Below, in pieces: positions 23,114-33,441 of a DNA stretch of 64,000 nt; position 1 is the first letter of the stretch, and each line of letters starts with the position of its first letter. The notes under the pieces were generated by a model that saw only the letters and a list, made by a program, of their open reading frames with translations, searched no databases and was not told the origin of the DNA. This stretch comes from Apricaphanius iberus. Its lineage: Eukaryota > Chordata > Actinopteri > Cyprinodontiformes > Aphaniidae. A program made the position numbers and the translations under genes. The DNA lies in contig JAPXFQ010002395.1 in assembly GCA_028564705.1 (NCBI GenBank), positions 98,557 to 162,556 on the forward strand. Direction: 5' to 3'.

Positions 23114-23835
23114 AGGGAGCCTAAGTCACGCCCTTCTACTTCTGGTCCATGGGTCACCTACTGCCAAAAAAAATTAATGAGAGTCAATTGAGCGATAAAA
23201 GTTATTTTCTAATCTAGCTTGAAACTCGCCGTGGATCGAACATATGATGTCCGTGCATTTTAGAAACTAATTTTGATGCAGAGAAAGCGCTGATTTTCGA
23301 CCGGCGGCAAAAGTTACTTTAGGTTTTGAGTAAAAACGTTTAGCAGACTACAACTGCAGAAGAAGAAGGAGAACGAGGGTCTTAACCTCCAGGCCGAAGA
23401 AAGGAGCATTAAATACAGAAAAAACCTCTACAAATCTGACCATGTGGAAAGTAGCAGCTATGTTGAGGGTAAAGCAGTCAGTGGAGCGGGAGCCAGCATG
23501 GAGGAGAAGCTCTACAAACTCAAGGTGAGTGTTTTACGTGCTATAGCTAGTATTAGCTCCCGTTAGCCAAATTATGTCATATATGCGACTTCTGACTTGT
23601 AGGGATTTTAAATGCAAATTTTTACAATCAAATAAATTCCAAATCACTTGACAAACACAGTCTAAATGTACATAATTAGTTATCATTTAAATCGAAGTAC
23701 AACATATGTGTGATTCAGGACGTAAGACAAAGCGGATCAGAAAATAACTTTTATTGCTTCATTGACTTCCATTCATTATTTTTTCGGTTCGGGGAACCAC
23801 AGGCCGACCGGAAGGGGAGGAGACTTAGGCTCCCC
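23114..23835 (+). mobile_element. ISL2EU/YqaJ-like non-autonomous element, copy 1
   Basis: Ends AGGGAGCCTAAGTCACG and, inverted, GGGGAGCCTAAGTCTCC, with AT dinucleotides on both sides. Inside is an exon-like segment with EERSIKYRKNLYKSDHVESS and MEEKLYKLK, followed directly by a strong donor, AAG/GTGAGT. The YKSDHV...EKLY pattern resembles the region before the SWIM finger in YqaJ-recombinase transposon proteins, which suggests the ISL2EU group; the family assignment is inference. This copy lies about 100 bp after the integrin stop codon. Confidence 0.6.
23631..23636 (+). promoter_or_regulatory. candidate integrin poly(A) signal inside a transposon
   Basis: This is the first AATAAA downstream of the integrin stop at 23012. 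It lies inside the inserted ISL2EU-like element. An ATTAAA at 23408-23413, also inside the element, is an alternative. Only about 100 bp of non-transposon 3' flank precedes the insertion and it has no canonical signal, so the transcript may end in transposon sequence or much further on. No cDNA was available to decide. Confidence 0.3.
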
Positions 23836-23837
23836 AT

Positions 23838-24731
23838 AGTACTGAAATTCCCTTAACTTTGTTTGCAAACTGTATATTAATGAGGATGAGTAAAATTGGT
23901 CCTTTTAACTCAAACGAAACTTTTTTTCTTTTGTCAGTTCCGTAAGTTTAAAATGGCAGTTCATTCCTGTTTAAAGACACTGTAAAGTTTAAAGGGACTA
24001 TCTCAGTCTATTTTACAGCTTTCAATTTCTGGGATAGACATATGTATGATAAAATCGTACCGTTGGTGTTATATAGTATTAATTTGTCCTAAAATTTTAC
24101 TTGTATCCCCACCCCACCCACCCACTCTACTCCTCTCCCTTGCAGAGCTGCAGATAATTTGAATTGCACCAAATACCACAATTAAACTGTTATATAAAGG
24201 GGTTAGAGGTTTGGTTTATTTTATTTTTTTAAATCTGAGTCAAGAAAGCTTATTTCCGCTGCTAAATCTCCAGGCTTTAGAAAGAGCCCAAGCCAACATA
24301 GCTGAGTCCAGCAAGCAATATTTCCCACCCAGTATATAAAAAAGTTATGGGTGTTGTTTGCACCCGTTTACTGAACATTCTGAGATGCTACAGATAGGTT
24401 AATTAACCACACAATGATGTTATAAGATCACATAAGCTGCTTGATAAATGGATAACATGCATTAGCATGTTTAGTTACTTCTCTGTCCATCAGGCGTCTT
24501 TGTTGTTGGAAGTTATCCAGCTGCTGTTCTTTAGGAATGTAGAATAAAGTCCTGTAATCCATGCAGCCAAACAGACATTCTCACAGAGAAAGTAAAATTC
24601 CAACAAAAAAGTCTTTCAGCTGGTAAAACCGAAACAGCTTTGAGAAGGGGAAGGTGTGTTTGAAAATCTACCAGAGGTGGGCAGCTCTCTCTGCAGGGGT
24701 GGCGCAGACACCTCTGGCACTCCCTTGTTTT
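23838..24731. repeat. intergenic, includes a second copy of the 11.9-kb repeat
   Basis: 24000-24110 matches the flanks at 11942-12015 and 14432-14470 and shows the uninterrupted form of that repeat. I recognise nothing else here. Confidence 0.45.
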
Positions 24732-25397
24732 CACTAAAGCCTGGTTTATGCTTCTCCGTTTTTATGGAGACGGATTGACACAACGCCATTATCCATCGAC
24801 GCAAGGGCCTACCGTCAATCACACAAGGACGCACGGAATAGAGGCACAATCTTTAAGTATCCGACTCTGTCAATGGAGAGCATATGCATGGGATTGGTAA
24901 ATTTCAGTAACAGCTGGAGATCACTTCACCAGAACGGGGCTCTATAGTTCCTGTAATCAGTAGTTAATGCAGCGTTTGGCCACTACGTGCTTTATATTGA
25001 AAGGATAATTTATCTAATCTGTTCTTTTGCCGATACAAGGTGTAGGAAAAAAACAAAAAAGGATGGTGTTTGTTCCATGTGTTTTTAGAGTATTCCATGA
25101 GCTGCACTTCTAGGAAAAAGCTTTATAACTTAATCAAAACTTACTTTCTGTTGTCCACTGCTACTTGAAAAAGAAATGTGTTCACAAAGCCTAGAAAAAA
25201 ACAGAAAAGATGCTGTGATAGTAGGCAGAGACGCCATGAAAAGTTAGCACCCCCTGCTGTCCTGATCAAGCAATGCTGAAAGAAACAATAGCAAAGAGAA
25301 AAAAAACGTACTACTATAAATTAAAAATGTCTCCGTCTTTACGTCTGCATCTCAGTGCAAATTTGCGGTCGGAGAAGCATAAACTAGGCTTTAGTGA
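24732..25397. mobile_element. MITE with 28-bp terminal inverted repeats
   Basis: Left end CACTAAAGCCTGGTTTATGC/TTCTCCG and right end CGGAGAA/GCATAAACTAGGCTTTAGTG are near-perfect inverted repeats. The interior is non-coding. A degraded copy in opposite orientation is at 10935. Confidence 0.75.
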
Positions 25398-26423
25398 CGT
25401 CACAGTTTGAACACTCGTTTTCTAGGAGATGGAGGTGGAGCTGCTCAGAGACCAGGATTCGGGAGGATTACTCAGACATGCATTAATTAAGCCAAAAATC
25501 ATTGTGGTGGGGATTTGTTTTAGAAAAGTGCACTACCAGAAAATTCCAAAAACTTGAGTTTGCATTATATAAGCCCTTTAAATGTCTACAATGGAAGTCT
25601 GTAGTGGGGAAAAGTGGGGAAAATATATATATATATATATATTTATTTTGATTAAACAATAAAATATTGGTACAAATATGTTCATCAGCCATGAGGAATA
25701 TTTCCCCTTGCCTTAAACTGAGTTGATCCCACTTTTGTCGTATCAGTCAAGGTATCAACAAAAAACTTTTCTGATATTTTCATAGGTAAAAAATGGAATA
25801 TTAGCGATAAAATTAGCTGTACGTCTTGTTAATGTCACTGATTGTGTCCCTGAAAATGTATAGTAATAGTTAATTATATAGTTAATTAACTGATTATGCT
25901 TTTAAAATCATGTATTGGAGGTAATATAGAGATCTCAGCTTTTTTTATGTGCTTTGAGCCTTTGTAGTTTTGGCAGAACTGACTACAAATAAAACAAGTA
26001 TTAGTACTACATTTCTGGAATAGTATTACTACCACATATGATGTGTGATATGTTGTGACAAATTAAATAAAAACACATTTGCCCTCTGGCAACAGCAGTC
26101 AAGCTTGAGGAATGAATTAACCACTGTTTAGAATTAATTTGATACCTAATTGCTAAATTGACTGAGCCTGAAGCATTTTCTAGCCATACTGGCCACTCAA
26201 CCTTTTAACATGAAGTCCACTTTCACCCAGTCACTTTCGAAAATTAAAATCTTCCTTTTGTGCAAGGAGCTGTGACACATGAAACAGGCCACAGAGGATG
26301 TAGGTGGAGGAAGGACAGGCTGAAGGGAAGTGTTGCAGGGGTCTTTATGAAGATCATTCAGTCAAAATAGTGAATCACCATGGCACAATCCACACATATA
26401 TAGTTGAAAATAAGGTTTGCTAC
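25398..26423. other. no gene recognised
   Basis: AT-rich intergenic DNA with a short (AT)n tract at 25623-25642. No exon or family was identified. Confidence 0.4.
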
Positions 26424-26945
26424 ACTGCAGATTTTTCAAGTTTATCCACTTGAAAAACATTTGTTTGTAATTCGTTTTAGGCACACCTCAGAGACAAAAT
26501 CTAGAAAATCACATTGTATGATTTGTAAATTGTTGATTTGCATTTTAACACATGAAATAAGTATTTGATACAATAAAATATAGAACTTATTTGGTTTAGA
26601 ATCCTTTTTTATATAATTCCAGAGGTCGTACATTTCCTGCAGCTCTTGATCAAGTTTGCTGACAATGCAGCAGGAACAATGGCCCGCTCCTCCATACAGA
26701 TGTTCTCAGATCTTTCATGTGTCGGAGCTGTCTCTGGACAACATGCAGTTCAGCTTATTTATAAAGCGCCAGTTCACAACAGATGCTTCATGTCAATTTA
26801 CAAGAAAAGTCAACATGTGGTTTTAGCTCCCTCCAAAGATTTTATAGTGGGTTTCAGCTCCAGAAACTGGCTAGGCCCATATAGGACTTCTCATAAATGC
26901 TTCTTATGGAAACGCTCCTTAGTTGCCCTGGCTGTGTTTTGGGTA
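26424..26945 (-). pseudogene. Tc1/mariner fragment containing a tiny L2 insertion
   Basis: Minus-strand Tc1 terminal and C-terminal transposase region (TCTGGAGACTGGCTAGGCC-type signature at about 26850-26885, and TCCTTAGTTGCCC). It is truncated on the right. A 65-bp L2 fragment interrupts it at 26746. Confidence 0.7.
26746..26810 (-). mobile_element. 65-bp L2 3'-end insertion
   Basis: CAGCTTATTTATAAAGCGCC, then CAGTTCACAACAGATG, is the extreme 3' end of an L2. It is flanked by CAACATG at 26739-26745 and 26811-26817, a 7-bp target duplication, so this is a genuine but extremely 5'-truncated retrotransposition. Confidence 0.7.
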
Positions 26946-27114
26946 CAATGCATTACTATACTTTTTTCAGCTGTATTATTCACAACTTACTGTAAAATAA
27001 ATAAAAACAAGTTTTAATACCTATGTATTTGGGTTTTTTAGCTGTTTTCATTTTTATTTTTTGTAACTGCCTAGAAACAAAATCAGTTGTTGACTTGATT
27101 TTTTTTCTTCAAGA

Positions 27115-27135
27115 TGAATAGCAACACAGGACAGG
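27115..27135 (+). other. speculative mini-exon
   Basis: TTTTTTTTCTTCAAG acceptor, 21 nt encoding MNSNTGQ, then CAG/GTAAGG. Splice signals are very good on both sides, but no protein family is recognised and no upstream exon is visible. See the finding about the second candidate exon at 27441. Confidence 0.15.
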
Positions 27136-27440
27136 TAAGGATTGGCTTTGAGAGTTTGCAACAGCACCTGCAGATGGACTCAAAGCACTGCCCCTGGTGG
27201 GCCCCACTCATGCCCTGTCGACACAAAACTGAGATATTTTTCTACAGTTTAGTCTATCATACACACAAAAATGCACTGAAAAAGATTATTTGTCTGACCA
27301 AGGTGAAGATCTGCATTTTGTCCATTTTAAGCATTTGCTTGTGGACAGATGTAACCAGACTTTTAGGTGTCACAATGTCCCTGTCTGCGACAAGAAAGGC
27401 TCCAAAAGAACTTGTGTGACTTTTTTGTTTTTACACTCAG

Positions 27441-27510
27441 AAAAACAAAATTGACCAGCCAGAGGTTTCAGCTGCAGCACACAATCCACATCTCTGTTCT
27501 TTATTAAGTT
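27441..27510 (+). other. speculative terminal exon following 27115
   Basis: After TGTTTTTACACTCAG the phase-0 frame reads KNKIDQPEVSAAAHNPHLCS, then LLS and a stop. It is compatible in frame with the mini-exon at 27115. There is no homology I can name, so it may be chance. Confidence 0.15.
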
Positions 27511-28483
27511 GATCCAGCAAAACTGTCTGTTTATTTAAAAAAAGACTTAGACAATAGTCCAGGCAGAGGTCATTCAGAATAATCAAACATGAACTATAAA
27601 TAACTACACAATGATCTATCCATAATGTCAGTATTTGTTATGTCATTTTTAAGTCATTTTAAATTGTTTAAAGTAAACTCGAAGTTAATATATTTTTAAA
27701 AACTTTTAAATAATGGCGTTAATAAAATGACAATATTTACAATTTGTTTAAATCAATTTATTCATAACAACCATCGAACAACCAATGTGACAAAAACAAA
27801 CTGACAACAGTCTATGCATCCAGTCCATGCTCTCCTCTCAGCCTCCACCTGCTGCTTCATGTCCTAAACAATAAATCAAAAAGCAGTTTACAAAAAACAG
27901 CAACACAAAAACCTTTAGAAAATATATATTTAATTGATGTGATCAGTCATAAATTATATATTAACTGCACTGTTACATATTTACATAAAGTAGTTTTCAA
28001 TTATTTTGTTTTATTTTTAATAATCTTATTTGTTTTTGGCCAGGAAGGGGTGACACCCCCCTGCTATTGCATCTTATCCAGAATTATTCTCAAAAACCAG
28101 ATAGAAAATAAGTGAAGATGAGGAACATGGCAACTGTGTTGATTTGGGAATGAATTTCAGGCCCCCAGGGGTCTGCAATTTTCCAGAAAAAATACAAGAA
28201 GAGCATGCGATGTGGATCTGTCAGCCGGCAGCTCTGGTCTAATGTATTCACAACAATTTTACATCTTATTCTTTTAAAGCAAAAATACACATTCTATTAA
28301 TAATTTCTCCTTTAAAATAATTATCTCAAGAAAATAAAATATATCTCTGTACAGAATACTATAAAATCATGTTTCAAGCATTTACTTCACTCCACCGTGC
28401 CATTAATTCTAGCACAAAATGCGCACAATAAGCCTGCGAAAGTTTAATTTACATGCACTTTTGACATGTCTATCAAACGCATA
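27511..28483. other. unassigned; possible minus-strand terminal exon at 27760-27858
   Basis: Mostly AT-rich. On the minus strand, GTTTAG is followed by a frame opening DMKQQVEAERRAWTGCIDCC that stops in TGA overlapping an AATAAA at about 27765. This could be a last exon with its poly(A) signal or coincidence. No family was recognised. Confidence 0.15.
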
Positions 28484-30276
28484 TGGTTTCCCACTTACAA
28501 AGCATGTCGAAGTCTGTAATTTGTATCAAAGGTAATCTTCAACTGTGAGGGACATAATCTAAAACAAAAATGCAGAAAATCACAGTGGATAACTTTTAAA
28601 TAATTAATTTCCATTTAATTGCATGACATAAGTATTAGATACATCAGACAAACAGAATTCAATATTTGGTACACAAACCGTTGTTTGCAATTACAGAGAT
28701 CTGACGTTTTCTGTATTTCTTTACCAGGGTTGCACACACTGCAGCAGGGATTTTGGCCCACTCCTCCATACAGATAGCGTTCAGGTTTCAGGGCTGTCGC
28801 TGGGCAACACAGACTTTCAGCTCTCTCCAAAGATTTTCTATTGGATTCAGGTCTGGAGACTGGCTAGGCCACTCCACGACCTTGAGATGCTTTCTACAGA
28901 GCCACTCCTTAGTTGCTCAGTTGGCTGTGTGTTTCGGGTTCTCATGCTGGAAGGCCCAGCCACGACCCATCTTAAATGCTCTTACTGACGGAAAGAGATT
29001 TTTGGCCAAGATCTCACGATACATGGCCCCATCCATCCTCCCCCTCAATAAGGTGCAGTCGTCCTGTCCCCTTTGCAGAAAAGCATCCCCAAAGAATGAT
29101 GTTTCCACCTCCAGGCTTTACAGTTGGGATGGTGTTCTTGGGGTCAAGTGGAGTTTAGACCGAAAAGTTTCTTTTGTCTCATCAGCCCATATGACCTTCT
29201 CCCATTCCTCCCTCTGGATCATCCAGATGGTCATTGGCAAACTTCAGACGGGCATTGACATGCGCTGGCTTGAGCAGGGGACCTTGCGTGCACTGCAGGA
29301 TTTTAATCCATGATCCCAGAGTGTGTTACTGATGGTTTTCTTCGAGATGTAGTCCCAGCTCTATTCAGGTCGTTAGCTGCGTTAACATGAACACAAGTAA
29401 TTGGATTAAAAGCCTGATCAGAATAAAAATGCTTCACGTAAACATGCCAATCGGATTTCTCTGACTCATTCGGATCAAACATTTATTCCGATTGAGATAG
29501 CTGGATTTTGCTGATAGTTAATCCGATCGTGGTGCATAAAAACTCAAGCTAAGAAAAAGATTGTACCATTCTAATTTAAATGAACGCAGCCATGTTTGTT
29601 TAAAACGAACGTCTGCTGATTATTATTCTACGGCCATTTATGGTATTTCAAATAGTTCTGCGCATGTCAAAATCATTTAATCCAATTGAATGTGTGGTTG
29701 TTGTAAATGCTTGTCCTAATCGAATAGATGTTTTCAGGACCATGTACACAGTCAAATTCTAATCTGATTAATGATCAGATTAAATACATTTTGCACATGT
29801 AAACACAGCTATTGACTAGGTCCTGCCGTGTAGTTCTGGGCTTATACCTCACTGTCCTCATGATCATTGATGCCCCACGAGGAGAGATCTTGCATGGCGC
29901 TCCAGACCGAGGGAGATTGACCTCGTCTTGAACTTCTTCCATTTCTTAATTATTGCATCAACAGTTGTTGCCTTCTCATCGAGCTGCTTGCCTATTGTAC
30001 TGTATTTTGTTTGAGTGTGTAGACAGGTGTCTTTTACACAGGAAGCAAGTTCAAACAGGTGCAGTTAATACAGGTAATATGTGGAGAACATGAGGGCTTC
30101 TTAAAGAAGAACTAACAAGTCTTTTGGAGCATAAATGTTTATTGGTTGATAGGCCATCAAAAACTTATGTCATGCAATAAAATGGAAATTAATTAAAATT
30201 TTAAAATAATTTTGTTTTTGTTTTAGATTCTGTCCCTCACAGTTGAAGAGTACAAATTACAGACCTCTACATCAGG
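28484..30276 (-). pseudogene. Tc1/mariner transposon, decayed, holding a MITE
   Basis: Minus-strand Tc1 with GTGTACAAATTACAGACCTC-type terminal sequence and catalytic-region fragments ([24 protein letters not shown] mirror on plus; minus reading [20 protein letters not shown]). Frames are broken by stops and frameshifts. The right terminal repeat is cut at about 30276. An insertion at about 29380-29810 carries its own inverted termini. Confidence 0.7.
29380..29812. mobile_element. MITE inside the Tc1 copy
   Basis: Starts TTAGCTGCGTTAACATG and ends CATGTAAACACAGCTA, an inverted-repeat pair. Flanking Tc1 sequence (TCAGGTC and TTGACTAGGTCCTG) is contiguous in other Tc1 copies, so the segment is an insertion. 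It is non-coding and the family is undetermined. Confidence 0.6.
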
Positions 30277-30286
30277 GCTGGATTTA

Positions 30287-30756
30287 GATAGTCCCACTAA
30301 CTGACCATAAGACTATTAAAATTCTTATTCCTTCGCTCTCTCCTAGTTCTCCTAAAACCTCTTACTGGAAACTTAATAATACAATTCTTAAACACAATGA
30401 AGTGACTTCTAAGATCGAGAGTTTAATACAGCTTTACTGGGACAAAGCTCAAAGTGAAAATCTTTTTAGCGTTACCTGGGAGTATTTAAAGTACAAAATT
30501 GCAAAATTTCTCAGGAAATACAGTAGTGATTTTGCTAAAAAAAACAAGAACCGAGGAAAACGACGCTATACTTAACTTTAGATGGACTTACTGAGTCAGA
30601 ACAATTGGAGCTTACTAATCAGCAGCATAGGTTGGACGAGATATATAAACAAAAAGCGCAAGGTGCTTTTGTTAAATCTCGCCGTAAATGGCTTGAAGAG
30701 GGCGAGCAGAACTGCATACTTTTTTAATTTAGAAAAGCCGCAATCAAAAAATAACA
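30287..30756 (+). pseudogene. Tx1/L1-type LINE ORF2 fragment
   Basis: Translated fragments SYWKLNNTILKHNEVTSKIE, LIQLYWDKAQSENLFSVTWE and LEEGEQNCILF match the linker after the endonuclease domain in L1-clade ORF2 proteins. It is truncated at both ends and contains stops. Confidence 0.65.
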
Positions 30757-31282
30757 CCGGTTGGCCCATGGGTCCCCAAACCAAAAAAATGCCTACAAAT
30801 CAGAAGTCGCATATATGACTTAATTTTGCTAACGGGAGTTAGCACTAGCTATAGCACGTAAAACACTCACCTAGAGCTTGCAGAGCTTCTCCTCCATGCT
30901 GGCTCTCACTCCACCGACTGCTTTACCCCTGACATAGCCGCTACTTTCCACATGGTTAGATTTATAAAAGTTTTCTCCATGTTTAATACTCCTTTCTTCA
31001 TCCTGCAGGGCTACAGCCATCACTCTCCTTCTTCTTCTGAAGTTGTAGTCCGTTAAACGTTTTTACACAAAACCTAAAGAAACTTTTGCCTCCGGTCGAA
31101 AATCAGCGTTTTGTCTGCATCAATATTTTTTTTTTTTATTCACAGACATCATATGTTGGATCCACGGTGCATTTCAAACTGGTTCAGAAAATAACTTTTA
31201 TCGCTCCATTCACTCTCATTCATTTTTTTTGCCATTTGGGGACCCATGGACCGGAAATTGAAGGGCGTGACTTAGGCTCCCC
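30757..31282 (-). mobile_element. ISL2EU/YqaJ-like non-autonomous element, copy 2 (one end truncated)
   Basis: Reverse-complement copy of the element at 23114, ending GACTTAGGCTCCCC before AT at 31283. The left terminal repeat lacks about 20 bp and abuts an L1 fragment. The exon-like segment and GTGAGT donor are retained, with a TAG directly at the splice point. Confidence 0.65.
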
Positions 31283-31344
31283 ATGGGGAAAAATCCCTCC
31301 CTTCCCAGAGGCAAAAGTTATTTCTATTAATTCCTATAGTTGGA

Positions 31345-32391
31345 ATGTGTGTTCCAACTGTAGCGGGATCACAAGCCTATCACAGCTATTCAGGGGTTCT
31401 GGAGAGGAGGGTCCGACGGATAGTCGAACTTCGGATCCAGGAGGAACAATGCGGTTTTGTGGACTTGAAGAAGGCGTTTGACCGTGTCCCTCGGGGAATC
31501 CTGTGGGGGGGTACTCCGGGAGTATGGGGTACCAGGCCCTTTGATAAGGGCTGTTAGGTCCCTGTATGTCAGTGTTTGGTTCGCATTACCGGCAGTAAGT
31601 CGGACTCGTTTCCGGTGAGAGTTGGACTCCGCCAAGATTGCCCTTTGTCACCGATCCTGTTCATAACATTTATGGACAGGATTTCTAGGCGCAGCCAAGG
31701 TGTTGAGGGGGGCAGTTTTAGTGACCTCAGGATTGGGTCGCTGCTTTTTTCAGATGATGTGTTCCTGTTGGCTTCATCTGAACGTGATCTTACGGCTTTC
31801 GCTGGAGCGGTTCGCAGCAGAGTGCATAAGTGTGTATAACCTTCAGTTATACGCACTTATGCGGGGGCTGTACCGGTCTGTCGTGGTAAAGAGAGAGCTG
31901 AGCCAAAAGACAAAGCTCTCGATTTACCGGTCGATCTACGTTCCTACCCTCATCTATGGTCACGAACTTTGGGTGGTGACCGAAAGAACAAGATCACGGA
32001 TACAGGCGGCTGAAATGAGTTTCCTCCGCAGAGTGGCTGGCCTCTCCCTTAGAGATAGGGTGAGGAGCTCGGTCATCCGGAGGGGTAGAGTCGCTGCTCC
32101 TCTACATCAAGAGGAGCCAGTTGAGGTGGCTCAGGCATCTGGTCAGGATGCCTCCTGGACGCCTCCCTGGCGAGGTGTTCCGGGCACGTCCCACCGGGAG
32201 GAGGCCCAGGGGAAGACCAAGGACTCACTGGAGGGACTATGTCTCCCGGCTGGCCTGGGAACGTCTCGAGATCCCTCCCAAGGAGCTGGCCCAAGCGGCT
32301 GGGGAGAGGGAAGTCTAGGTCTCTCTGCTTAGGCTACTGCCCCCGCGACCCGACCCCGGATAAGCAGAAGATGATGGATGGATGGATGGAT
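31345..32391 (+). pseudogene. non-LTR retrotransposon (I/Nimb- or RTE-like) 3' part
   Basis: Reverse-transcriptase fragments: VDLKKAFDRVPRGILWG, VRVGLRQDCPLSPILFITFM and LLFSDDVFLLASS, where the catalytic xxDD box reads FSDD. The C-terminal region has YGHELWVVTERTRSRIQAAE and MPPGRLPGEVFRARPTGRRP. It is split across three frames with an internal deletion after the FSDD box. It ends in a (GATG)n tail at 32370-32391, typical of this family, and is 5'-truncated near 31345. Clade assignment is uncertain. Confidence 0.75.
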
Positions 32392-33441
32392 GTTTCAATA
32401 TCATTGCCACAGAATGTACAGCTGTTATTGTCCACATTGAATCTTTGTCTTAATAGGTCTCTGGATGAAAAAATATTACTATGGACTTTGAAGTGAACTT
32501 CTGTAGCTTTGGGACTTAAGGGATAGGTAAGGTAAGTTGTTCTCCTCTTCTTAACCTCTGAATCAGAAAACAGTTGAATAATGGAATTTCTATTTGACTG
32601 GATTGGGAAAATTTAATAAATAAGGTGCATACACATCAGTTTATTAGGAACGCATCTATCCAGGAAGTCTGTTCCATATATTCAGAGTGCAGGTAGTTGA
32701 AGTTCGGAAATTGGTATGTTTATATTTTGCACAAGAAGTTTGACCAAAGGAGGGATAGATTTTATTACCTTGTTAAATTGAGTATGTGTGCAGTTCACAT
32801 TGAACTTAATGCAAAAGCTTTTGTATAACAGCCATCGTCCTTGGTCATTTATTAAGTGTTTTATGGATCAAACATCTTTTTCCATCCCGTGATCTAAATA
32901 CAGAGACTTATTTCTGTACAGTACATATGTGTTATTCCAGATAGGAGTATGGTGAGGAGTGAAATTGTGTGTGTACATAAGTTTCCAGCATGACAGTGCC
33001 TGTTGGTGAAACAAGGATAATTCAACAGGGAGTCTGTTAATACTAAAGTCACATCTAAGGACAAATTCTATGTTTCCCATTTTTCTAAACAATCCCTTGG
33101 GAAGACAGTACCAAATGCTATTTTGATTCATCATAAAGGATTTCAACCAATTTATTTTTAAAACTGCATTTAGGCATTCGAAGTCAATAGCTTGCAGACC
33201 TCCATCTTTAAAGTCCTTTACCATTTATGCTTTTTTTTATGTAGTGGACCTGATTTTTTGCAGATGAAGTTAAAGTTGATCTGATTTATGGCTTTTATAT
33301 TCTTGTTTGGTATGGCCATTGAATATGTGGGATATATGTTTTAGCAAAATGGTGGTGTCGTCAGCTAGTTGGATGATTATAATTTGCTCATCAAATACTT
33401 TCAATTGCTGTATATCTGACTGTTTTATAAGAATGTCCATG
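32392..33441 (-). pseudogene. L1 (minus strand) ORF2: YADD region to C-terminus
   Basis: Minus-strand frames give QIIIIQLADDTTILLKHIS (the RT catalytic box, here LADD) at about 33350. A frameshift then leads to MVKDFKDGGLQAIDFECLNA ... GLFRKMGNIEFVLRCDFSIN, the C-terminal domain of Tx1/L1 ORF2. At 33441 the L1 is interrupted by the L2 copy, and its reading resumes at 35876. Confidence 0.75.
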
